NCBI GenBank assembly: GCA_029747585.1
Contig: JAPEVF010001132.1
Span: forward strand, 1-13,479
Source of the DNA: Pleurotus djamor
Taxonomy: Eukaryota; Basidiomycota; Agaricomycetes; Agaricales; Pleurotaceae
Direction: 5' to 3'
DNA length: 13,479 nucleotides
Every line of letters begins with the position of its first letter. Position 1 is the first letter of the stretch. Under the pieces are notes generated by a model. It was not told the DNA's origin and searched no databases. It saw only the letters and a program-made list of their open reading frames with translations. The position numbers and the translations under genes were made by a program. Shown piece after piece: positions 6,471 to 13,479 of the stretch.

Positions 6471-7703
6471 ATGTCCCGGAATATCAGACAGGCAGACGGT
6501 GTTCTGCGTGTTATCGCACCGCCGGGACATCCAGCAATGTGAGTATACGAATTCGGTATGCTGCAGCTTCATTCTGACAATTTTCTAGTCTTCCGAAGGA
6601 AGGGGAAACGAACATATTGATTACATCCGCATTGCCATATTGCAACAATGTCCCACATCTNGGTNCGTTATCCCCCCTTCANACTANNACNGAATTCTNA
6701 NCGGTCNANAGGNAACATCATTGGGAGCACTTTGAGNGCAGATGTGTTCAGTAGGTACACGCGCTGTCTCAATGTTACCCGTGNGCAANCTGACCCNTTT
6801 CATAGATATAGNCGTATGTCGGTTGTGAATGGAACTTGGCTACGGGCTGACCCGNCTTTCAAGGAACGAGGAATCGGAGGACGNTGTATGTCTGCGGNAC
6901 TGATGAATANGGAACCGCTACCGAAACGCANGCTCTGAAAGAGGGGATTACGCCCCAAGAACTGTGNGACAAGTATCACATTCTGCACAGGCAAACGTAT
7001 GAGTGGTTCAATATTGGGTGAGTCATTGGTCGTGTGCCGTCTATTCAAAGGTAAACTGACGTTNGNAGNTTCGATCACTTCGGTCGNACATCNACNCCNC
7101 TNCACACTGAGTNCGTTNCCCCTNCTCGTAACTAGTNCGTANCTCACCGTNAAATNATCTAGAATCTCCCAAGAAATCTACACGAATCTNGGNAAGAANG
7201 GCTACCTCGAAAAGCAACAAAAAGAGCAGACATATTGCGAGGGATGCTCAAAGTGCGTGGTTTGACCGGCTTGGTGGAATCTCCGCTTTAACTCACCCAT
7301 TCACACTACTAGATTCCTAGCTGATCGTTTCGTGGAGGGTATATGCCCACATTGTGGTTTCGAAGACGCTCGTGGTGATCAATGCGACGGTTGTAGTAGA
7401 ACACTCGATGCCATTGAGCTCGTCAAGCCCCGATGCCTAGTCAACACCTCTCACAAAGTCACCACTCGCACGTCAGAGCACATGTACCTCAAGCTGGATG
7501 TGATTCAGCCNAAAACGGAAGAATGGATTAAGAAGTCTTCGAAAGAAGGGAAATGGTCTCCGAATTCCGTCGTCACCTCTGATGGTGTCTTGGTCGAGAA
7601 AGCTGGGTTGATCCCCACGCTGACTAGGGGCGATGTTCTCACGGTTTACTTCCTGAAAGCAAAATCCTTGGAGATTGTGAAACTGAAATTCAATAGTTTC
7701 TGA
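6471..7703 (+). CDS. MES1: Methionyl-tRNA synthetase, N-terminal fragment (truncated gene)
   Basis: Full-length enzyme: the cytoplasmic class I synthetase that charges tRNA-Met using ATP. Eight exons fit the family: 6471-6538, 6589-6662, 6712-6754, 6806-6813, 6864-7017, 7069-7110, 7163-7252 and 7313-7703. Introns are 49-60 nt and all phases agree, giving 289 residues without a frameshift. Seen: the Rossmann-fold start ILITSALPY (about 32-40), HLGN (46-49, the HIGH equivalent), CGTDEYGTATET (75-86), and the connective zinc insert with Cys 155/158, 171/174 and 184/187 (CEGC, CPHC, CDGC). Similarity continues through [18 protein letters not shown] and fades after GLIPTLTR (265); the last 24 residues match nothing I know. 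The rest of the Rossmann fold, KMSKS and the anticodon-binding domain are absent, whereas family members usually exceed 550 residues, so the product cannot be a working synthetase. The ATG at 6471 opens the conserved frame. Confidence 0.9.
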
Positions 7704-7735
7704 TAGGTGCGTAGCGCCTGTCCCCTCTTTATTGG

Positions 7736-7766
7736 CGGAGAGACCAGCAGCATGCCGGCCTCTCCG
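7736..7766. other. Hairpin-forming inverted repeat after the MetRS stop
   Basis: CGGAGAGACC at 7736-7745 pairs with GGCCTCTCCG at 7757-7766 with one A-C mismatch, around an 11-nt loop. It begins 33 nt after the stop codon. On the minus strand AATAAA (plus 7728-7733) is adjacent and could be a poly(A) signal for the minus-strand unit. The role is unknown. Confidence 0.5.
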
Positions 7767-8398
7767 TGTGGCTAACTAAGTACATGGGTCTAGACTACGA
7801 GGCGGCTACGTGATGGCGAGAGTACATGGAGGTAAGACAAAGAGACGGCATAACGACGTGAAGGGGAATGGATGCTGAAAAGTGAGTCTGAACTCCCTCC
7901 TTATATACACCTAGCCACACCCAGCCACGTCACTTCCACCTCACACTAAAATTTCTCCCCTCTGCCCTCGGCTCCGTGTCTCGACTCTGTATCTCCGTGA
8001 AAATAAATTTCATTCGCTACGTAATTTGCACAAACACGTAAGCTAGCTCATCCCGAAAATACACACACACAAGGTCATTCTTAGAGATACAATTAAATTC
8101 CATTGAAACTGCAAGACTGTACAAAAAAGTGCTACATAGTAGATACACAGCTCTCCCTCCTCCATAATTCCCAAGAATGGCAAACTCTTTTTCACAACTT
8201 GACATTGTGACGCGAAACAACACCCTTGAGCCTTGATGTGGAGAAACTTGGAGGGCGGCGAGATTGGCGAGGAGAGGAAGGAAAAGGGGACGTGGCGCCG
8301 GTTTCGAGAGACCAAGGAAAGGGAAGACAACCATAGAAACGCACCCACACAGCCATGTCGCCACCACCATCGTTTCGAGAGAGATTTTGACCCGAATT
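7767..8398. other. Gene-poor stretch between MetRS and the second minus-strand unit
   Basis: No supported gene on the plus strand. TATATA at 7902-7907 is followed by C/T-rich sequence and resembles the TATA regions at 1332 and 10235, but no reading frame follows. AAATAAA lies at 8001-8007. Three overlapping minus-strand frames (87-132 codons) cover 8017-8455; they may be 3' exons of the minus-strand unit, but nothing selects one frame over the others. Confidence 0.4.
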
Positions 8399-8449
8399 CT
8401 GTAAGAACAATGTTAGCAATGAGTAGGACTGGATTGCGCACCTAAGCCA

Positions 8450-9268
8450 TGACAAAATGGCGTCGATTCATATATATATTGTCTGTTGAGACTCTCGCCG
8501 AGTCAAATTGGGGTCGGGTGGGTCGGGAGAGCGTCGATTCATACAGTTTTTGGACGTGGAAAGTCGGGGGAGTGATAAAATGGAGTCGATTCGTCCAGAC
8601 ATCGTTCGTGGGTGGTGCCGTTTCGAAGGAGAACAAAGGAGGGAGGCCCCAGTACCGAAAAAATGGCGAATTTTGATGTAGACATCGTTCGGGCGGAAGG
8701 AAGACGAAGGGGAGACGGCGAGGGTGACGCGAAACCGATAAAATGGACAATTTCTGTGCAGGAATTGCTTTTCAGTCCAACGAGAGCCCAAAAAACGAGT
8801 AAACGTACCGAAAACTACCTCGAGTCACCCATAAATTGGTATTCCGCGTTCGAACGAGCTGGCAAGCGATAGAGTTGCGGGGTTTCAAAGGAACGAGGAG
8901 GAAGGGGTTGGGGAGCTTCGAGGTACCGATAAAATGGCGCATTTCTGTATATACATTGTCAATCAGCGTCTCGGAACCAGAATAAATGGGAAACGTACGT
9001 TGTTACTCGAATTCGAGGGCTTATAGCGCTGGAAGGACCGATAAAATGAAGAATTTCTATATATACATTGTTCATCAGCGACGGAGAGTATCGCAGCAGT
9101 AGCCATGCTTACCAGTATGACCCGTCAAGTTTGCGTGACGTCGAGGGTTGATTCTGTCGCGTACAAATCCGATCCCGAGTGTCGCATAGTGTCATTTCGA
9201 GATTCGGGAGTAGGGGGAGCGACGGTACTGACAAAATGAAGCATTTCTGTATATATATTGTTAATCAG
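8450..9268 (-). repeat. Array of a ~40-bp motif, seven copies plus a partial
   Basis: Copies lie at 8450-8490, 8573-8611, 8655-8691, 8735-8766 (shortened), 8926-8966, 9038-9078 and 9229-9268, with a partial at about 8532-8555. Minus-strand readings include P-N-D-V-Y-I-K-I-R-H-F-F-G-T-G, T-N-D-V-W-T-N-R-L-H-F-I, T-D-N-I-Y-M-N-R-R-H-F-V, I-D-N-V-Y-T-E-M-R-H-F-I-G-T-S and C-T-E-I-V-H-F-I-G-F-A. Several differences between copies are silent (GTC/GTA, TAC/TAT, ACT/ACC). Frames of neighbouring copies do not always connect: the copies at 8655 and 8573 lie in different frames. The plus strand carries CGATAA, a GATA-factor-like site, in the better-preserved copies. Confidence 0.7.
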
Positions 9269-9503
9269 GAAAAGTTTTAGCGAGAGGATCAATGCACTTA
9301 CCAGTTCCACGAACAGAACCGCCGAAATCCAAGCAAGGGTACAAAACGTCGGGTCTATCGGCTTCGTGCTGAGTCGGGATCGTCAGACAGTGGTTTCGAG
9401 ACATTTTTTGAGCAAGCAGAGCTCGAAGGAAGGAGAGTAGAGAAGGAGGGAAGTAGGTTGGGGATGAACAAGCCGAAAGCGACGACGAAAACGTCGAGTT
9501 CAT
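9125..9503 (-). CDS. Hypothetical 107-residue spliced ORF, minus strand, copy 2
   Basis: Same structure as the copy at 221-599: exons 9503-9302 and 9246-9125, intron 9247-9301, start ATG 9503-9501, stop TGA. One codon differs (Ser in place of Ile, in MLHFVSTVAPP). Exon 2 begins inside the repeated NNIYTEMLHF motif. Function is unknown. It may be only the 5' part of a longer alternatively spliced product, because further introns follow downstream. Confidence 0.3.
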
Positions 9504-9554
9504 CGGCTCCACAAAATGAGAAAAAAGGATTCCGAGAAAAGGAAGGGTGACGAG

Positions 9555-9562
9555 ATTAAATA
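9555..9562 (-). promoter_or_regulatory. TATA-like box for the minus-strand unit, copy 2
   Basis: TATTTAAT on the minus strand, about 52 nt upstream of the candidate ATG at 9503, in the same context as 651-658. Inferred from sequence only. Confidence 0.35.
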
Positions 9563-10234
9563 GACATGGAGGTGGCTGGGTGGTGGACAGGGATGGCATG
9601 GGCGGCGGAACGATGGTGGTGGTGTTGAGGAAGGGAAGAGTTTCAGAGTCCGATCACCAAAGTGGAAAGCGGCGCCAAGTGCATCAGGGGCTCGGGACCC
9701 AGGGTTCACCGAAAATTCCAGTCCACCTCCGCATCGTCAATTCCACCACTTTTTGCAGTTCAGTAGACTTTTGTAGATGTACATACATTGGTAGGACTCA
9801 GAGTGAGAGTGCCGGACGCAGAATTTGGATCGCGCGAAGAAACTTTTTCCAAGTTCGATCTCTCCTTTTCTCGCTCCTATCCCTCCTTCTCCTCCTCGTT
9901 CTTCGTCGATTCTACCCTCCACATCGCCGTACTCATGCAGCAGCTACACAAATAGGCGCCCGTGGTATGCCTGAGACGTGGTCCAGTCGATGAGTGCCAG
10001 CAGAACTGCAGCAGGGACAACGGGGATTAATATAATGCAACCCTCTCCTCCTCGTACTATTCATCTCGTTCTTTCGTTTCAAGCGGGTACTTGGCTGCCT
10101 AGGCTGTGGGTCCTCGGCGCTAGGACCCTTCGCTTAGCTCTTAGCCGACGTCTCACCCTTGCACAAAATTTTCTGAAGCCTCTAGAATCCCGTTTATTCG
10201 GAAACGCACGATAACGATATCCTCCACGTCTCCC
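9563..10234. promoter_or_regulatory. Divergent intergenic region, copy 2
   Basis: Counterpart of 659-1331. A minus-strand CCAATGTATGTACATCTACAAAAG stretch (about 9769-9792) resembles the acceptor motif and differs clearly from copy 1. A 148-codon plus-strand frame (from 9547) exists only here; copy 1 is interrupted by a stop near 876, so I do not call it a gene. Confidence 0.4.
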
Positions 10235-10242
10235 TATAAATA
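10235..10242 (+). promoter_or_regulatory. TATA box, plus-strand unit, copy 2
   Basis: TATAAATA in the same context as 1332-1339, followed by the C/T-rich tract at 10258-10350. Confidence 0.7.
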
Positions 10243-10257
10243 CTGGCCTGGTTGCGC

Positions 10258-10350
10258 TCTCAANGTCCCCATCTCCTCTCAGCATCTCCTCTACTCCTCT
10301 ACCTCTCTACTCCTCTACTCCTCTCTCTCGCCTCGCTTCGCTACACTCAC
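10258..10350 (+). promoter_or_regulatory. Pyrimidine-rich presumed start tract, copy 2
   Basis: C/T-rich sequence with CTCCTCTACTCCTCTAC units and N at 10264, matching 1355-1450 with scattered substitutions (for example CAGCATCTC for CAACATCTC). Confidence 0.45.
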
Positions 10351-11087
10351 CCATCACCCCACCTCGCCATCTCTGGCCTCGCTTTACCCAGCTATCATGA
10401 TCCCTGCTTCGTCTCACTACTCCAGTGGTAAGTTCTAGTGTTCATTCAGATTACTAGTATCGTTACTGACCTCGTTTCTTTCCTTACTTCAAATATAGGA
10501 TACACGATCTATCAACTCTAGAGCACGGCGCGATCACTAGAGTCAATCACAGGCAAGTCAATATTTCGGATTATTGACTTTGACCTCGTCCTAATACGCT
10601 CCATTCACAGTCATTATCTCTACTGACTTCTAACGGTAAGAGTTATTGGTGGTTAAATTTCTCAATTACTTCTCTGACTTTCTTTCGCAGCTTTCGCATG
10701 GATCAGTCGGCGCGTCACTAACCTGCATTCAATGCTAATATTGTCAGATTGGATTTGTATTCCAGCAACACATTTCGTTCTATTTCTAATTTGAAATTTC
10801 GGTGAGTGCTTAAAATTTCTCACTTATCCTTGTGTGTCTAATTGTTCCTCAAGTGTTCACCACCACCTTCACCGACGAATTCCACTAATGTGAGTCACTA
10901 ATGACATTTCCATATCTTATTCAAATTTTCTGATCACATTTCTAGTTCACCTCTACCTCTCTACTCGCCGTCATCGTTGTCGCCGGTGACAAAGACCGTT
11001 TCGGCGCTGTCGGTCACAACGACTAGGCCAGGTAGCAGGTATGTAATCGGGCAAACCTTCCTCCGCCCGCTTACTTACGCAATTCCT

Positions 11088-11138
11088 GCGTCAAGCCCTC
11101 GATCGATCGTATCGCTTAAGGAGGACAATGGCGAAGAC
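11088..11138. other. 51-bp segment inverted relative to copy 1
   Basis: Counterpart of 2195-2245, here in the opposite orientation with one mismatch (GTATCG against GTCTCG). It contains CTTAAGGAGGACAATGG, which supplies the ATG at 11128. Confidence 0.93.
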
Positions 11139-11319
11139 AAAACTGTGGCGCGTCGTAAGTAAATTTCCACCGTTCCTGATGATTCTAGCTCACCACTCAC
11201 CTGTGCAAGCTCAGAAGATCAGGGATGGGGACACTTACTCATCCCCATCTGCCTACACCTCCTGCGATCGACGTCCGAGCTCCATGACTATTTTAGGACC
11301 ACCTCCAGGATTTGAGTAG
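11128..11319 (+). CDS. Candidate 43-residue spliced ORF found only in copy 2
   Basis: Exons are 11128-11154 and 11215-11319, joined by a 60-nt intron (GTAAGT to CTCAG); the intron is a multiple of three and also open unspliced. The product begins MAKTKLWRV, contains Y-S-S-P-S-A-Y-T-S from the 20-bp repeat, and ends MTILGPPPGFE. Copy 1 cannot make it: its start is lost by the inversion and its exon lacks 38 nt. It lies 5' of the 59-residue ORF, so it could act as an upstream ORF. Function is unknown. Confidence 0.25.
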   Translation: MAKTKLWRVVSKFPPFLMILAHHSPVQAQKIRDGDTYSSPSAYTSCDRRPSSMTILGPPPGFE

Positions 11320-11925
11320 CCTATGGACATGCGGGGAACAGAAGAGGATGGAGGGGTAATGGGATTGGCATCCGCGGAGGTGAGTCCGTCAAACTTGTCT
11401 CGACGTCCACAAACTCAATGCTTCCCTGTCGTAGCCATGCTTCCTTGATGGTGAGTGTCCAAAACCAGATTGCATGACATCATGTCATCTACTTACTTCG
11501 TTTCCGGCATATGCAGCACTCTCGGGGCCTACTCATCCCCATCTGCCTACCCTGGTTGCCGGGGAAGAACATTTTCGTGAGTAATAATGCCTTGATCATC
11601 TTTCTCGAGCACTCACCTTGTTTCCCCTCACAAACAGCCTCGAGTACACTCACTCATCCCCATCTGCCTACACCTCGATCGTAGGCACACAATTTGATCG
11701 GGTAAGTCAATTGTTTCTTTCCCAAAACAGTTTACTCACCACGATCACTTAGAATCTTTGTCTCCGCCCTCGAGACCCAATGGAGCCCCTTCAAGAATTC
11801 GAAACCTTGCAGGTAAGCCGCTCAGACATCGTATCTAATGTCCCAAAGGAGCTGACATGAGTATCCAAGCATTGCTAGGCCTCACCAATGGCCTCGAGTA
11901 TACCTACTCATCCCCGTCTGCCTAC
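11237..11925 (+). repeat. Exon-borne 20-bp repeat, four copies in copy 2
   Basis: ACTCATCCCCATCTGCCTAC lies at 11237-11256, 11531-11550, 11652-11671 and, with one change, 11906-11925. The 20 bases are unchanged from copy 1 even where flanks carry indels. Confidence 0.85.
11323..11684 (+). CDS. Candidate 59-residue ORF over four exons, copy 2
   Basis: Exons 11323-11379, 11435-11450, 11517-11576 and 11638-11684 have the same phases and 16-nt microexon as 2392-2753. One residue differs (Ala for Glu in GLASAEPCF). Stop, splice sites and both T-H-P-H-L-P-T repeats are kept. Confidence 0.35.
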
Positions 11926-12230
11926 ACCTCGACCCTAGGCTTCGAAATCGACCAGGTAAGTCCCTGAATTCATCCCCGAAATGGGCAACTGACCCCCTCT
12001 CCACACTCCACAGAATCCTTGTTTCCATTTCTGGAGCGCAATGCAGCGGTTCGTGGCTGCTGTAACCTTGAAGGCAAGTTGTAAGTTCATCGTTCCTGAG
12101 ATCTGCAAAGTGCTGACATGAGCAGAGAGGGTTTTAGTGACGAAAAACCATGTTTTACCCGAAAACCACACAAATCTCGAGATTCCTCATCCCCTTCAAT
12201 ACGCTGCGTGGCGAATCATATACCACCATC

Positions 12231-12682
12231 ATGGTACGTCCCTGGATAACCTCTGACATCGTTTGCGAGAGCTGACACGAAGATCTGGCTTGGGAATTTC
12301 GTTTCTCCTCCCTAGGTCGGAATCTTCGGTTTCTCCATGGGAAACGTACGCAGCTGGATGTGACCGGCTAGCCCTGAGAGTTAAGTGATAGCATCATCTT
12401 CAACCAAATTTACGAAAGGCTCACTGCAATATTCATTGTTCTAGGACGAAATCACGCCCCGCCCATTCCGAAAATCTTGAATTCACAGGCACCCTCAACA
12501 TATCCACCGCCGACCCTTATTTCCCCAGGTTACGACATCCATACCGTATCCTCGACCGAGTTTTCAAGACCTTGGTATTCGTTTTCAAAGCTCCAGCTCC
12601 CTCCCTCCCCATCACGCCGAAACTCGAACCACGCCCGACCGCACGTAATTATCGCCACCGAATTAATCTAAAAGTTATCTAA
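12231..12682 (+). pseudogene. Broken copy of the 101-residue ORF
   Basis: This matches 3369-3820. The second exon carries TGA at 12361-12363 where copy 1 has CGA, and an Ile-to-Ser change (ATC to AGC); the donor after it reads GAGAGTTAAGTG instead of GAGAGGTACGTG. The last exon (12445-12682) is still open, with four silent and two conservative codon differences from copy 1. An alternative frame here opens at 12477 but has no start or splice support. Confidence 0.4.
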
Positions 12683-13479
12683 GACCATCAGTACGTCATC
12701 CTATTATGTTCTTCCAGCCGTACACTTACCTATTCCCAGTTTGAGTTTTCCCCCCACCCGGGGAAGATTCCTGATTTCCTCCATAAAAACTCGAAGGGGA
12801 CGGTCCAGATCGCAGGGAACAGGGACAGTAAGTCACCTATCACCGTTTATCATTGTCAATTTGAAGATAACACCTCGTTTCCCAGGTCTACCCGAAGCCT
12901 TGGTGCTGACCCATCCCAAAAATCACGAATTGACGGAAAACGACGGATCGTTTCCCCACGATCGACACAGAACCTTGCTCGTAGACCATGGGCGACCCAT
13001 GGACCGAGTTTGCGTAAGGATATAAAGGGTTTTCGAAATTTCATCCATGGCCTACCTCCTCGCGCCGACTTGTCAAAATGGCCGAATACGGCAGAACCAC
13101 CGCCAAGAAAACGATCCTATATGTTACCTGAGTCGACTGTGAGTACTTCTGACAAGGTTCATTGAATACTCACTTACCTATCTTCGCTTTTTGCCTTTTT
13201 GCCCTTCAGGACGGAATCTTTGGTTTCTTCACGGGATCTTGATGAAATCGCAGATGTTTGCGTGTTCCCAGGTTCGTACGTCGATTACCTATCTTTGAGT
13301 ATCGTTTCTGAGTGGCTGACAACGATATTGATGATGTTAGCAGGCACTCACCTCGAGATCGGAGCGAAAAACTTGAATTCCCACAGAACGCCGAAACGCT
13401 CGCCTAATCCAAGTATATCCACAATGTCGTAGGGTTTTGGCGCACCTATGGTCGAGTTTGCGGGACGCTCCGTGACGAT
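12445..13479 (+). repeat. Degenerate ~448-bp exon modules, copy 2
   Basis: CGAGTTT cores begin at 12556, 13004 and 13452, again exactly 448 bp apart. The open exon pair of 4348-4570 is repeated unchanged at 13210-13432. The third module is cut by the window end. Confidence 0.55.

Larger units (their letters stand above)
8399..9562 (-). other. Minus-strand multi-exon transcription unit, copy 2
   Basis: Read from the TATTTAAT box at 9562-9555 downward, the inferred introns are 9247-9301 (55 nt), 9057-9112 (56), 8945-8998 (54), 8754-8808 (55) and 8399-8441 (43, with TTGCTAAC branch and TTCTTACAG acceptor). The first four acceptors lie in the repeated motif, so exon starts are nearly the same sequence (AAATGCGCCATTTTATCGG and relatives). 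The 3' end is not defined; AATAAA on the minus strand at 7728-7733 is one possibility, which would make this unit convergent with MetRS. No continuous frame runs through all exons. The product is unknown. Confidence 0.5.
8912..13479. repeat. Large direct duplication, copy 2
   Basis: Same orientation as 1-4617; it runs off the right edge of the window. Relative to copy 1 it has the opposite orientation of a 51-bp segment (11088-11138), 38 extra bases in the exon at 11215-11319, and four bases (11876-11879) in place of 72 at 2945-3016. Sequence upstream of 8912 extends the motif array, so the true left boundary of the duplicated unit lies further left than copy 1 can show. Confidence 0.95.
10243..13479 (+). 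other. Plus-strand repeated-exon transcription unit, copy 2 (3' end outside window)
   Basis: Leader introns are retained at 10428-10498, 10636-10690, 10802-10853 and 10890-10945, followed by 11155-11214, 11380-11434, 11451-11516, 11577-11637 and further introns as in copy 1. Splice sites hold although surrounding sequence has changed. At about 12065 the exon end reads AAGGCAAGTTGTAAGT where copy 1 has AAGGTACGT, so this copy would use a shifted GTAAGT or a GC donor. The leader portion (10258-10960) has no gene-like frame. Confidence 0.55.

Noticed and set aside
6137..6472. 111-codon minus-strand frame upstream of MetRS
   Set aside because: Covers the presumed MetRS promoter, with no recognisable protein features or splice support.
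8017..8455. Overlapping minus-strand frames of 117, 132 and 87 codons
   Set aside because: Three frames are open over the same DNA, so length alone chooses none; at most they are 3' exon sequence of the minus-strand unit.
9547..9993. 148-codon plus-strand frame in the divergent promoter region
   Set aside because: The same region in copy 1 has stops, and the frame runs through the presumed promoter in low-complexity sequence.
1..13479. LTR retrotransposon with 4.6-kb LTRs
   Set aside because: The spacer holds a host MetRS fragment and no gag, protease, reverse transcriptase, integrase, primer-binding site or polypurine tract.

Overview
The window looks like eukaryotic, most likely basidiomycete fungal, nuclear DNA. 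The main evidence is one recognisable gene at 6471-7703, a methionyl-tRNA synthetase (MetRS) split by seven 49-60 nt introns with CTGAC/CTRAY branch sites. From memory of the family, its residues fit basidiomycete MetRS best. No bacterial operon, rRNA, tRNA, CRISPR array or transposase was seen.

Layout. A direct duplication dominates: 1-4617 is repeated at about 8912-13479 (offset 8.86-8.93 kb), so the window holds about one and a half units of an ~8.9 kb period. Both copies run into a window edge. Each copy has the same plan. (i) A minus-strand unit starts at a TATTTAAT box and carries 54-56 nt introns and a repeated motif that can be read as N-N-V-Y-T-E-M-R-H-F-I-G. (ii) A ~0.67 kb divergent intergenic region follows. 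(iii) A plus-strand unit starts at a TATAAATA box and a pyrimidine-rich start tract. It has a non-coding, four-intron leader, then a long series of short, mutually similar exon-intron modules with small candidate ORFs.

The spacer between the copies holds the 3' end of the first plus-strand unit (to about 5230), a purine-rich segment (5340-6110), the MetRS gene fragment, a gene-poor stretch (7704-8400) and the 3' part of the second minus-strand unit.

The MetRS fragment is open through all eight inferred exons, one of them 8 nt long, and keeps the HLGN form of the HIGH motif and the zinc-binding Cys pairs. It ends after 289 residues, without KMSKS or the anticodon-binding domain. Nineteen of its exon bases are N, and all sit at third or otherwise silent codon positions.

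I do not recognise the repeated-exon units. Their splice signals are convincing; their reading frames are much less so. The copies also differ by an exact 51-bp inversion and several indels. Organism and gene structure beyond MetRS are inference.
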